From: an uncultured Clostridium sp.
GTDB lineage: Bacteria; Bacillota; Clostridia; Lachnospirales; Lachnospiraceae
Length of the DNA: 8,328 nt
Assembly: GCA_905192625.1 (NCBI GenBank)
Contig: CAJJLI010000066.1
Coordinates: 1 to 8,328 of the forward strand
Reading direction: 5' to 3'
Under the pieces are notes generated by a model. That model was not told where the DNA came from. It did not search any database and saw only the letters and a program-made list of their open reading frames with translations. This document shows positions 1 through 6,567 of the stretch, piece by piece (position 1 is the first letter of the stretch; each line of letters begins with the position of its first letter). The position numbers and the translations under genes were made by a program.

Positions 1-2
1 AT

Positions 3-554
3 GCCATAAGGAAAATATTAAAGAATTTAAAAGCGCAGATCATGGATGAAAGTGCGGTGGAACGTGCGATTATCCGTATTGCTCATCAGATTCTTGAGAA
101 AAATCAAGGAACTGAAAATCTCTGTATTATAGGAATAAAAACAAGAGGAGTACCCCTTGCTAAGAAGATTCAAAAAGCAATTGAAACGATTGAAGGGGTC
201 ACTCTAGATCTTGGTATTTTAGATATTACGCTTTACCGAGATGACTTAACGAAAGCTCAGGAAGATCCAGTATTAAATGCAAGCGAAATTCCATTTTCAG
301 TGACTGGAAAAAATGTAGTTCTTGTAGATGATGTCATTTTTACAGGTAGAACAGCAAGAGCAGCAATGGAAGCAGTAATGGAGAATGGACGCGCAGCAAA
401 AATTATGCTTGCTGTTTTGATTGATCGTGGGCATAGGGAACTTCCAATACGACCTGACTTTGTCGGAAAAAACATACCAACCTCAAAAACAGAACTCGTT
501 GCAGTTTACTTAAAAGAGTTTGACAAAGAAACAGGTGTAAGCTTATATAACTGA
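3..554 (+). CDS. pyrR: PyrR bifunctional regulator / uracil phosphoribosyltransferase (5' end probably off window)
   Basis: PyrR binds pyr mRNA in response to uridine nucleotides and usually has weak uracil phosphoribosyltransferase activity (uracil + PRPP to UMP). Numbering from the first ATG (position 42, 170 codons), the PRPP-binding loop [13 protein letters not shown] lies at residues 92-104. Other PyrR hallmarks are IKTRG (32-36), [10 protein letters not shown] (61-70), [10 protein letters not shown] (128-137) and GKNIPTSK (142-149). The frame is open to the left edge, and the codons before ATG-42 read LKAQI. This matches the conserved KAVILDE-type N-terminus of PyrR, so translation almost certainly begins upstream. 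No ATG, GTG or TTG lies in frame between 3 and 41, and ATG-42 has no good ribosome binding site. A uracil permease follows at 623, the usual pyrR-pyrP arrangement. The product is secure; only the start is uncertain. Confidence 0.95.
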   Translation, partial: AIRKILKNLKAQIMDESAVERAIIRIAHQILEKNQGTENLCIIGIKTRGVPLAKKIQKAIETIEGVTLDLGILDITLYRDDLTKAQEDPVLNASEIPFSVTGKNVVLVDDVIFTGRTARAAMEAVMENGRAAKIMLAVLIDRGHRELPIRPDFVGKNIPTSKTELVAVYLKEFDKETGVSLYN

Positions 555-556
555 TA

Positions 557-589
557 AGAATGCGAGGGACATAATGTAGCATTCTACGT
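557..589 (+). promoter_or_regulatory. Alternative hairpins in the pyrR-uracil permease gap; possible PyrR-responsive leader
   Basis: Two overlapping inverted repeats are visible. AGAATGC (557-563) pairs with GCATTCT (579-585), 7 bp perfect with a 15-base loop. Alternatively, 574-579 pairs with 584-589 (6 bp including one G-U, loop CATT). They share bases 579 and 584-585 and so exclude each other. The loop side contains TGCGAGG (561-567), which matches the NGNGAGG part of the PyrR RNA-binding consensus but lacks the preceding UCC. No U-tract follows, so this is not a simple intrinsic terminator. Control by PyrR is inference from position, since pyr attenuators often sit in this gap in Bacillus. 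Confidence 0.35.
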
Positions 590-608
590 AGCAAAAAACT
601 TACATTTC

Positions 609-614
609 AGGAGG
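609..614 (+). promoter_or_regulatory. Ribosome binding site of uracil permease
   Basis: AGGAGG, a full match to the anti-Shine-Dalgarno core, lies 8 bases before ATG-623 and fixes that start. It lies about 20 bases after the alternative hairpins, close enough for those structures to affect its access. Confidence 0.85.
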
Positions 615-622
615 AATATTTT

Positions 623-2008
623 ATGGAAAAGAATAAGCATCTAATTGGGTATTTGCCAGATGAGCGCCCACCATTATGGAAATTAGTTTTATATGCAATT
701 CAACAGGTAATTGTTATGTTCCCAGCTACGGTTGCGGTAGCAATTATTACAGGCTTCCATATTTCAACTACAATTTTTGCAAGTGGTCTTGCGACAATAT
801 GTTTCCTTTTCGTAACAAAGAAAAAAATTCCATTGTATTATGGCTCTAGTTTCTCATATGTAGCTGCGATTGGCGGTTTGATGAGTTCAGAGGCTTTGGC
901 TGGTTATGCATTGAATGATAAAATAGCAATTGCACAATTTGGTATTGTAATGTCTGGTTTTATCTCAATCATTGCGGGGCTAATTGTGACTCGATTTGGT
1001 AGAGATGCTGTAGAAAAAATTCTACCTGCTTCAATTACAGGTCCAATTGCTATGGTAATCGGTTTAACTCTTGCTGGAAATGCATTACAGGATGCAGCTT
1101 CTATTGCGATTGATACTGCAGGAACGATTGGAGTTTCTGAATCACAAATCGCGTTAGCTAGCAATATGGCATGGATTATTTCCTTAGTAACATTAATTTC
1201 AACAGTAATGTTTTCGGTACATTTAAAAGGAATGCTTGGACAGGTTCCATTATTACTTGGTCCACTTCTTGGTTGTATCACTGCATTTATAATACAATTA
1301 GTAACAGGAATTGATTTATTTAAAGTATTACCAGAAGCAAGCGGAAGTGGAATATTTGCTCTTCCTACGTTTACTTTGCCAAAAGCAAATTGGATGGCAG
1401 TAGCTGCAATTATGCCAATTGCCATTGCAACGATCCCTGAATCTACTGCACATGTATATCAGCTTGATATTTATGTAAATGATTTAGCAAAGAAAAAAGG
1501 TGCTAATAAGAAATTTAACATTGCTGACAAGCTTGGTCTTAACTTAATCGGCGATGGTATTGGAGATATCGTATCTGGTATGATTGGTGGACCAGCTGGT
1601 ACGAATTATGGTGAAAATATCAGTGCAATGGCGATTACAAGAGTATTCTCCATTCCAGTATTAATGGGAGCTGCTGTTGTTGCAATGATTATTTCTTGCT
1701 TTACTCCACTTGTAAATGCAATCTACGCCATTCCAACTGCCGTAATAGGTGGCCTTGAAGTTTATTTATTTGGTGCAATTGCAGCACAAGGTATAGCAAT
1801 TATGGTAGAGAAAAAAGTTGATTTATTTAGTTCAAGAAATATTTCTGTAATTGCTACTATTATGATTATCGGTCTTGGTGGACAATACGGTTTTGGTGGA
1901 AACATTCCATTCTTTGGCCTTGAAATTCCATGTATCGCAGGTGCAGCAATTTTCGGTATCATTCTAAATCTTTTGATGGGAATTGGAGAAAAGAAGAAAG
2001 AACAGTAA
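623..2008 (+). CDS. pyrP: Uracil permease, NCS2 (UraA/PyrP) family
   Basis: This is an integral membrane protein that takes up uracil, by proton symport in characterised UraA relatives, to feed the salvage reaction. It has 461 residues, slightly longer than E. coli UraA (about 430), and hydrophobic segments run throughout, consistent with the 14-helix NCS2 fold. Family marks are YYGSSFSYVAAI (72-83, TM3 region), PASITGPIAMVIGL (135-148), IPESTAHV (271-278) with the substrate-binding glutamate E273 of TM8, and GGPAGTNYGENI (322-333) with E331 of TM10. The GENI/TNYGE form is typical of uracil rather than purine/xanthine members. An RBS at 609-614 supports the start. The gene lies 68 bases after pyrR and ends before a strong terminator, so the two are probably one transcript. 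The symbol pyrP follows the pyrR-linked naming; uraA would also fit. Confidence 0.93.
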   Translation: MEKNKHLIGYLPDERPPLWKLVLYAIQQVIVMFPATVAVAIITGFHISTTIFASGLATICFLFVTKKKIPLYYGSSFSYVAAIGGLMSSEALAGYALNDKIAIAQFGIVMSGFISIIAGLIVTRFGRDAVEKILPASITGPIAMVIGLTLAGNALQDAASIAIDTAGTIGVSESQIALASNMAWIISLVTLISTVMFSVHLKGMLGQVPLLLGPLLGCITAFIIQLVTGIDLFKVLPEASGSGIFALPTFTLPKANWMAVAAIMPIAIATIPESTAHVYQLDIYVNDLAKKKGANKKFNIADKLGLNLIGDGIGDIVSGMIGGPAGTNYGENISAMAITRVFSIPVLMGAAVVAMIISCFTPLVNAIYAIPTAVIGGLEVYLFGAIAAQGIAIMVEKKVDLFSSRNISVIATIMIIGLGGQYGFGGNIPFFGLEIPCIAGAAIFGIILNLLMGIGEKKKEQ

Positions 2009-2094
2009 TTGCATGTTGTGATATTATAGAGAAAAATACTCCTATATTAGATAAGATTAAAATAAAAACTCTAGAATAGTACTTTATAATTAAT

Positions 2095-2140
2095 AAAAAA
2101 GGCTGTTACAGTGCTTATGGCAATTGTGACAGTCTTTTTT
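2095..2140 (+). terminator. Intrinsic terminator after pyrR-uracil permease
   Basis: GGCTGTTACA (2101-2110) pairs with TGTGACAGTC (2125-2134) over 10 bp with two G-U pairs. An inner TGC/GCA pair (2112-2114 with 2120-2122) extends the hairpin. Six T residues follow (2135-2140). Six A residues at 2095-2100 pair with them, so the structure could also stop transcription from the other strand. Confidence 0.88.
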
Positions 2141-2223
2141 GATGTTTATTAATCGATTTTGTTTTAGACTTTACGATGTGAATGAAGTGTAGTAGAATTT
2201 ATTGCAATGTGTATGGAAGGAAA

Positions 2224-2320
2224 TATAAAGAAATAAAAAAGTACAAAGAGATAAAAGCAAATACAAAGAAATAAAGGCAAATACAAAGATAGTGGCATAT
2301 ACAATGAAATAAAACAATTA
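2224..2320. repeat. Degenerate A-rich tandem repeat, unit about 20 bp
   Basis: About five copies of a unit like TACAAAGAAATAAAGGCAAA run head to tail. They are 2224-2241 (diverged), 2242-2261, 2262-2281, 2282-2299 and 2300-2320. The two central copies differ at only two positions; the outer ones drift in sequence and length (18-21 bp). More diverged A-rich material (GAAATAAA-like) continues to about 2375. The unit is close to two helical turns, so repeated A-tracts would tend to bend the DNA in one direction. There is no spacer structure, so this is not a CRISPR array. Confidence 0.7.
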
Positions 2321-2443
2321 GAGAAATTAAAACGAATATGAAGAAGTTAAATCATATTTCATGAAATAAATACAAAAATATTGAGTAAACCTTTGATAAC
2401 AGATGCAGCGATATCTCTATAAAAAGGTAAATAAGGAGTTATT

Positions 2444-3169
2444 ATGTTCGTAGAACAAAAGAGTAAAAGACTATTTTATCAGGGAATAAAACGTGGATTA
2501 CCGGTAGCAATTGGCTATATTCCGGTTTCCTTTACATTTGGCTTAATGGCAGTATCCGGTGGTCTACCGGTATGGCTCACCATTCTGATATCTTTCACGA
2601 ATCTAACATCAGCAGGTCAATTTGCGGGCACGAATTTAATATTAGCAGGTGCAGGCTTTATCGAAATTGCATTTACAACATTTATCATTAACTTGCGATA
2701 TATGTTAATGTCATTATCTCTATCTCAGAAGATAGAAAGTAACACAAAGCTGTGGCATCGGTTGATCTTTTCTTTTGGAATTACGGATGAGACATTTACT
2801 GTGGCATCCCTAGAGCCTGGAAAGTTAAATGCCTTTTATATGTTTGGTCTTGTGTTACTGCCAGCATGTGGATGGACACTAGGAACAGCATTCGGAGCGC
2901 TCATATGTTCTTCCTTGCCAATAAGTATAGCCAATGCTATGGGAATCGCTTTGTATGCCATGTTTATAGCAATTATAGTTCCCCCTGCAAAAAAATCAAA
3001 ACCGGTTTTTGTTATTGTCGGCATATCCATTGTCGTTATGCTATGCTTTAAATACATACATGTTTTTTCTTTTGTATCCAGTGGATTGAAGGTTATTCTT
3101 TCAACAATTATAGCAGCTTCCATTGGTGCAATTTTATTTCCTGTGAAAGAGGATGACAAAAAAAGTTAG
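2444..3169 (+). CDS. azlC: AzlC family branched-chain amino acid exporter, large subunit
   Basis: AzlC is the large membrane subunit of a two-part exporter. AzlCD relatives include BrnFE of Corynebacterium, which exports leucine, isoleucine, valine and methionine, and the Bacillus azl locus linked to azaleucine resistance. The 241-residue length is normal. Recognisable family segments are GLPVAIGYIPVSFTFG (18-33), TSAGQFAGTNLI (55-66), INLRYMLMSLSLS (82-94) and TDETFT (114-119), among several membrane helices. The charged tail VKEDDKK is cytoplasm-like. RBS AAGGAG (2433-2438) lies 5 bases before the ATG. azlD follows 119 bases downstream. Substrate identity is inferred from the family; some relatives may carry other substrates. 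Confidence 0.92.
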   Translation: MFVEQKSKRLFYQGIKRGLPVAIGYIPVSFTFGLMAVSGGLPVWLTILISFTNLTSAGQFAGTNLILAGAGFIEIAFTTFIINLRYMLMSLSLSQKIESNTKLWHRLIFSFGITDETFTVASLEPGKLNAFYMFGLVLLPACGWTLGTAFGALICSSLPISIANAMGIALYAMFIAIIVPPAKKSKPVFVIVGISIVVMLCFKYIHVFSFVSSGLKVILSTIIAASIGAILFPVKEDDKKS

Positions 3170-3272
3170 AAAGATATCAATCCCTTTTTGTACAAATTAG
3201 GAACGTAATAGAGATAAAAAGTTAAAAGAAATCAATCCTTCTTGAACAACTTAGGTACATAGTAGAGATAAA
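3165..3272. repeat. Imperfect tandem duplication (about 54 bp x 2) filling the azlC-azlD gap
   Basis: Copy 1 (3165-3220) and copy 2 (3221-3272) share, in order, GTTA, ATCAATCC, TTG-ACAA, TTAGG-AC, TA-TAGAGATAAA. The offset is 54-56 bases because of one- or two-base indels. Copy 1 begins on the last bases of azlC, so its GTTAG includes the azlC stop codon. Copy 2 ends immediately before the azlD RBS (GAAAGGA, 3275-3281). No hairpin with a T-tract is visible, so transcription probably reads through into azlD. Confidence 0.75.
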
Positions 3273-3288
3273 TTGAAAGGATATTATT

Positions 3289-3609
3289 ATGAGTATACAA
3301 AAACAATTGATTGCTGTTATTGTGATGGCGGTGGTGACTTATATTCCTAGGACACTACCAATTACTATTTTTCAAAGAGAGATTAAATCAAATTTTGTCA
3401 AATCATTTTTACAGTATGTTCCATATGCGGTAATAGGAGCATTAACCTTTCCAGATGTATTTTCATCAACAGGAAATATGGTAACTGCAACACTAGGGGT
3501 TGTAGTTGCAGGGATATTAGCATTTTATGAAAAAAGTCTTGTTGTTGTAGCAATTGGTGCCGTGTTAACGGTTTACATAGCACAATTTTTAATCGCTGGT
3601 ATTTGTTGA
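3289..3609 (+). CDS. azlD: AzlD family branched-chain amino acid exporter, small subunit
   Basis: This is the small membrane partner of AzlC, required for export in characterised pairs. The 106-residue length is typical. It has the family pattern: an N-terminal helix ending in TYIPRTLPI (17-25), a short loop, then FLQYVPYAVIGALTFP (40-55), followed by two more hydrophobic helices to the C-terminus. GAAAGGA (3275-3281) provides the RBS 7 bases before ATG. The gene is separated from azlC only by the tandem duplication and is very probably cotranscribed with it. The stop codon (3607-3609) overlaps the -35 element of a candidate promoter for the next operon. Confidence 0.9.
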   Translation: MSIQKQLIAVIVMAVVTYIPRTLPITIFQREIKSNFVKSFLQYVPYAVIGALTFPDVFSSTGNMVTATLGVVVAGILAFYEKSLVVVAIGAVLTVYIAQFLIAGIC

Positions 3610-3634
3610 AGTATTTTGATGAAAATGCTAAAAT
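3606..3634 (+). promoter_or_regulatory. Putative extended -10 promoter for the pilus-like operon
   Basis: TTGAAG (3606-3611, 4 of 6 matches to TTGACA) and TAAAAT (3629-3634, 5 of 6 matches to TATAAT) are 17 bases apart. TGC directly before the -10 makes an extended -10 element. Transcription would begin near 3641, giving a leader of about 40 bases to ATG-3681. No terminator separates azlD from this operon, so read-through from azlCD is also possible. Confidence 0.4.
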
Positions 3635-3664
3635 AAGATATCAATTAAACGTTAAGATAACAAT

Positions 3665-3670
3665 GGAGGG
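3665..3670 (+). promoter_or_regulatory. Ribosome binding site deciding the GspF-like start
   Basis: GGAGGG lies 10 bases before ATG-3681. The frame is open back to an ATG at 3603, but that start lies inside azlD and has no RBS. ATG-3663 overlaps this purine run. The site therefore favours 3681. Confidence 0.7.
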
Positions 3671-3680
3671 ATGTCTAAGG

Positions 3681-4739
3681 ATGGATCAAGATACGAAAAA
3701 GAAGAAGCAATTTTCTTCAGAAGAAACATCCGCATTTTGCGAACAGATTGCAATGTTATTAAACAGTGGGATACCACTTTATGACGGCATATATATGTTG
3801 TTTGTTGAGATGGAGGATAAGAAGACAAAAGCAGTGTTAGAAGAACTAACCAATCATATGAAAAATAACATGTCTCTTCATGAAGCCTTACAAAAGGTCG
3901 GTTCCTTTCCAGAATACATGATTCGAATGGTAAAAGTAGGAGAATATTCTGGTAAGTTAGAAGAGGTTATGCGCTCCTTAGCGAAATATTATGAAAGAGA
4001 AACCAATGTAAAGATTAGCATTCGCAATGCCATTACATATCCAATTATTTTATATTTTATGATGTCAATTATTTTACTAACCTTAGTTTGGAAGATACTA
4101 CCTCTGTTTGAGGATATGTTCTATGAATTAAATATGGAGATTGCAACGAGTACCAAGAGTATGATGACCATTGGCATTACTGCAGGAACCGTTATAGCAA
4201 CAATTACATGTGTTATTATTGTTTTGATATTATTTACAATGTTATGGAAAAAAACGAAAACTGGTGACCGAGTACTAAAAAAGATCATAAATAAATCTAG
4301 TGTTACATCTAAACTTGCTGAAGACATAGCAATTGAAAAGTTTATATCGGGTTTGTCTTTAATGATTTCAAGTGGAATGAATATGAACGATGCCTTAGAA
4401 ATCATAAAGGATATTACGAATCATAGCAAGGTAAAAGAAAAAATCGCAATATGCCAGGAAAAGGTCAAGAATAATGTAGCAATTGAAGATGCGATTCATG
4501 AAGCAGGACTACTAGTTGGAATGGAAAGTAGAATAATACATATTGCTAGTATAACTGGCGCGGCAGATACTGCATTCTCAAAGCTAAGTGAACAATATAA
4601 TGTGAAAACCACAAATAAATTAACTAAACTTTCCACGGTAATTGAAACGGTTTTGGTAGTATGTTTGACGGTTATGGTTGGCGGGGTTCTAATATCCGTT
4701 ATGTTACCATTGGTCAGTATGATTTCCTCTATAGGTTAG
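3681..4739 (+). CDS. GspF/PilC family inner-membrane platform protein
   Basis: This is the membrane platform of type II secretion and type IV pilus machines. It couples the cytoplasmic ATPase to pilin assembly. With start 3681 it has 352 residues, shorter than proteobacterial PilC (about 400), mostly through a short N-terminus. Two T2SSF repeats are visible. The first, about residues 12-140, has CEQIAMLLNSGIPL (20-33), FPEYMIRMVKVGEYSGKLEE (76-95) and AITYP (117-121). The second, about 215-345, has FISGLSLMISSGM (221-233), a GAADTAFSKLSEQY segment (293-306), and IET (321-323) in place of the common IEP. Membrane segments are near 119-140, 165-189 and 322-346. The stop at 4737-4739 abuts the next gene. 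The family call is secure; which machine it serves is inferred from the neighbours. Confidence 0.92.
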   Translation: MDQDTKKKKQFSSEETSAFCEQIAMLLNSGIPLYDGIYMLFVEMEDKKTKAVLEELTNHMKNNMSLHEALQKVGSFPEYMIRMVKVGEYSGKLEEVMRSLAKYYERETNVKISIRNAITYPIILYFMMSIILLTLVWKILPLFEDMFYELNMEIATSTKSMMTIGITAGTVIATITCVIIVLILFTMLWKKTKTGDRVLKKIINKSSVTSKLAEDIAIEKFISGLSLMISSGMNMNDALEIIKDITNHSKVKEKIAICQEKVKNNVAIEDAIHEAGLLVGMESRIIHIASITGAADTAFSKLSEQYNVKTTNKLTKLSTVIETVLVVCLTVMVGGVLISVMLPLVSMISSIG

Positions 4740-4745
4740 GTGATT

Positions 4746-5066
4746 ATGAAGAAATTTAAAATAATAAATAAAGAAAAAAGATTCCCGATGAAGGTTTCTA
4801 TCACCATGTTTATCGGGTTATTGGCAATTCTATTTTTGGGAATAAATAAGTTTGAACGGATTTTAAATGAACAAAATCTGTTATTAACAAAGCAGGCAAT
4901 ACATAAGGCAGTCATTCAGTGTTATGCAAATGAAGGGTATTATCCAGATTCATTGGAGTACTTAGAAGAAAATTATTATCTAAGCATTAACTATGACACG
5001 TATTATGTTTATTATAACCCTGTTGCCTCGAATTTAATGCCTGAAGTAGAAGTGTTTCGACGATGA
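4746..5066 (+). CDS. Small single-helix protein of the pilus-like operon, pseudopilin-like
   Basis: This 106-residue protein (from ATG-4746) has a basic N-terminus, one membrane helix (about 16-34), a short amphipathic stretch, and a tyrosine-rich C-terminal part. The segment HKAVIQCYANEGYYPDSLEY (53-72) followed by VASNLMPEVEVF (93-104) recalls a conserved but unnamed clostridial family found beside GspF genes, though this is memory, not a search. The layout of helix plus small soluble domain is that of a minor pilin. No G-F-x-x-x-E signal is present; the residues before the helix are RFPMKVSIT. GTG-4740 is an alternative start. AGG-rich sequence at the end of the preceding gene serves as RBS, so the two genes are probably translationally coupled. 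Function is unknown. Confidence 0.8.
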   Translation: MKKFKIINKEKRFPMKVSITMFIGLLAILFLGINKFERILNEQNLLLTKQAIHKAVIQCYANEGYYPDSLEYLEENYYLSINYDTYYVYYNPVASNLMPEVEVFRR

Positions 5067-5084
5067 AAGGGGGAGCAGATACTT

Positions 5085-5570
5085 GTGGTAAATAAAGAGC
5101 AAAAATCTTTGATTGCAGGATTTTTTAGTATTATTTTAATACTACTAGTGTTTGCAATCTCTGGTTTAATCTTGATAGTGATTGGTTTAAATGTGTACAA
5201 GAATATTGTATTAGCAAACAACACAAATTTCGAATTAAGAACTTCACTTTCGTATGTTGCGACAAAGATAAGGCAAACAGATACGAACGGTAGAACTTAT
5301 CTGGATGAGAAGGACGGGGTAGCAGTGCTTGTTCTTGGTGAAGAAATCGATGGAAAAATTTACGAGACCTTGATTTATCATTACAATGGATATCTTTGTG
5401 AGTTTTATAGAGAAGAAGATATGGAGTATGAATTAGATTATGGACTAGAAATTATGGAAATTAATGAGTTTTCTATAGAGGAAACTGAGGATGGATTACT
5501 AAAAATGATAGCGAAAAACAAAGCTGGTGATGAAGACCAATTGATAATTTCGTTACGAACAAGGAGGTAG
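5085..5570 (+). CDS. DUF4860-like membrane-anchored protein of the pilus-like operon
   Basis: This 161-residue protein has an N-terminal helix at about 9-36, then a soluble domain with LRTSLSYVATKIRQTD (51-66), VLVLGEEIDGKIYETLIYHY (81-100) and a final LIISLRTRR. I recognise the pattern as DUF4860, a clostridial domain of unknown function that occurs with GspF and PilT genes; I place it by recall. AGFFSIILILL (11-21) looks like a prepilin site with glycine then phenylalanine, but isoleucine (I17) replaces the +5 glutamate. The start is GTG-5085, supported by the very strong AAAGGGGGAG (5066-5075) 9 bases upstream. That RBS overlaps the stop of the preceding gene. It is probably a pseudopilin-like structural subunit; this is inference. 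Confidence 0.82.
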   Translation: MVNKEQKSLIAGFFSIILILLVFAISGLILIVIGLNVYKNIVLANNTNFELRTSLSYVATKIRQTDTNGRTYLDEKDGVAVLVLGEEIDGKIYETLIYHYNGYLCEFYREEDMEYELDYGLEIMEINEFSIEETEDGLLKMIAKNKAGDEDQLIISLRTRR

Positions 5571-5572
5571 CA

Positions 5573-6034
5573 ATGAACGTCGAGAAAAAGCGGAACTCCT
5601 TTCGATTACCAATGATAGAAATTATTATAATATTGGGTACCTTTGTAGTGGTTAGCGTACTCATCATGAAGATGTTCGTTGCCACGGAACGTATACGTAC
5701 AAAGGCTGAGAATATAAGTAGAGCAGTATTAGAAACAGAGTCAATTGCTGAAATATTAAAAGGTAGAGAAGTGACCAGTGAACTTTTTGATGCGTTGTCT
5801 GCAGCAAAGTTAGAGAAAACAGAAAATACGTATATCATTTATTACGATAATGAATGGAACGATGCAGCAGTGGAGGAGTCGAATTACATCATTGTGATAG
5901 AGCACATAGATGAACAAAGAGAATTCGGTGGCATGGATACTTATTATGTTACTGCATACGATTCAGAATATAAGGAAGTACTTGAGGGAAAGAATCAAGC
6001 ATTGTGTAATTTAGTTGTGAAAAAAATAAAATAA
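5573..6034 (+). CDS. Divergent type II secretion / prepilin-like protein
   Basis: The 153-residue protein begins with a basic stretch (EKKRNSFR, 4-11) and then LPMIEIIIILGTFVVVSVLI (12-31). Aligned with prepilins, E16 sits at +5 of the helix, as in GFTLIE, and the helix continues into an amphipathic segment rich in charged residues (33-60). The -1 position is R11 rather than the glycine or alanine that prepilin peptidase needs. The C-terminal part, about 80-153, is likely a small beta-rich domain (TYIIYYDNEW, NYIIVIEHI, DTYYVTAYD). AAGGAGG (5561-5567) lies inside the end of the previous gene, 5 bases before this ATG, so the genes are coupled. It is probably a pseudopilin that stays in the membrane or is cut at a non-standard site. 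Confidence 0.82.
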   Translation: MNVEKKRNSFRLPMIEIIIILGTFVVVSVLIMKMFVATERIRTKAENISRAVLETESIAEILKGREVTSELFDALSAAKLEKTENTYIIYYDNEWNDAAVEESNYIIVIEHIDEQREFGGMDTYYVTAYDSEYKEVLEGKNQALCNLVVKKIK

Positions 6035-6067
6035 ATTTCAGCATTTTAAGGCAGTGTGGAGGATACT

Positions 6068-6547
6068 ATGAAAAAACAAGACTTTCAAATGAATATTGGT
6101 GGTGCCTCTATATTACTAGTACTATTAGTTTTTGCATTGACTGTCTTTGCAATTCTATCTATGAGGGCCTCCTATCATGAATTAAAAATGAGTGAAAAGA
6201 CAAGAGATTCGGTAGAACAATATTATGAAGTAGATGCGAAATCTGAGGAAGCTTTACTTTCCATACAAGAAGTTATGTACGATGCTATGAAACAAACCGA
6301 AATGGAAGAAATTGAGTATTTTAAAAAAGAGATAGCAAAGGATGAGTGTTTCACATTCGATGAAATCTCCCATGTATTGACATGCCTTATTGCAGTAGAC
6401 TATAATAAAAACGTAGAGACTAAATTAAAAATAGCGGATAATTTTGAAGATGGGTATGAAATTTTAAGCCATAAATTGCTTGTAAATGAAAGCGATAATT
6501 ATGAAAATGATGGAATTGACATATGGGATGGAGTTATAGACGATTAA
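6068..6547 (+). CDS. Single-helix protein with GspK/PilX-like N-terminus
   Basis: With start ATG-6068 (GGAGG at 6058-6062, 5 bases upstream) the protein has 159 residues. The in-frame GTG-6056 overlaps this RBS and is rejected. The N-terminus MNIGGASILLVLLVFALTVF (8-27) resembles GspK/PilX minor pseudopilins, in which glycine is followed by a helix lacking the +5 glutamate. The helix ends near residue 32. A charged helical stretch follows, with QYYEVDAKSEEALLSI (51-66), a pattern I recall from an unnamed clostridial family in the same operon type. The C-terminal half is strongly acidic. GspK-type subunits cap the tip of a pseudopilus, so a tip or initiation role is possible. No domain name can be given with confidence. 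Confidence 0.8.
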   Translation: MKKQDFQMNIGGASILLVLLVFALTVFAILSMRASYHELKMSEKTRDSVEQYYEVDAKSEEALLSIQEVMYDAMKQTEMEEIEYFKKEIAKDECFTFDEISHVLTCLIAVDYNKNVETKLKIADNFEDGYEILSHKLLVNESDNYENDGIDIWDGVIDD

Positions 6548-6567
6548 AAAGGATGGATAGATAGGGA

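Larger units (their letters stand above)
2009..2443. other. 435-bp non-coding stretch between uracil permease and azlC
   Basis: It contains the terminator at 2095-2140, the A-rich tandem repeat at 2224-2320, and the azlC leader. I see no convincing ORF, tRNA or T-box. Bases 2141-2223 hold nothing I recognise. A weak promoter candidate for azlC is TTGATA (2393-2398) and TATAAA (2418-2423). The 19-base spacer is long, and the start site would fall almost on the azlC RBS (AAGGAG, 2433-2438), so I give it little weight. Confidence 0.6.

Noticed and set aside
557..600. Intrinsic terminator or complete pyr attenuator between pyrR and the permease
   Set aside because: The hairpins are followed by GCAAAAAACT with no T-tract, and only part of the PyrR-binding consensus is present.
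904..1425. 173-codon open frame on the minus strand inside the uracil permease gene
   Set aside because: It is fully antisense to a clearly recognised gene, has no recognisable domain, and is explained by the codon composition of the permease.
2224..2320. CRISPR-like array
   Set aside because: The units are directly adjacent with no unique spacers, vary in length and sequence, and no cas gene is present.
2393..2423. azlC promoter TTGATA-N19-TATAAA
   Set aside because: The spacer is longer than optimal and transcription would begin only a few bases before the RBS, so I do not list it as a feature.
3603..3680. Upstream ATG (3603) as start of the GspF-like protein
   Set aside because: It lies within the last codons of azlD, has no RBS, and adds 26 residues not typical of the family. 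ATG-3681 has GGAGGG 10 bases upstream.
5473..5838. 121-codon minus-strand open frame across two pilus-operon genes
   Set aside because: It overlaps two well-supported plus-strand genes with good ribosome binding sites and shows no family resemblance.
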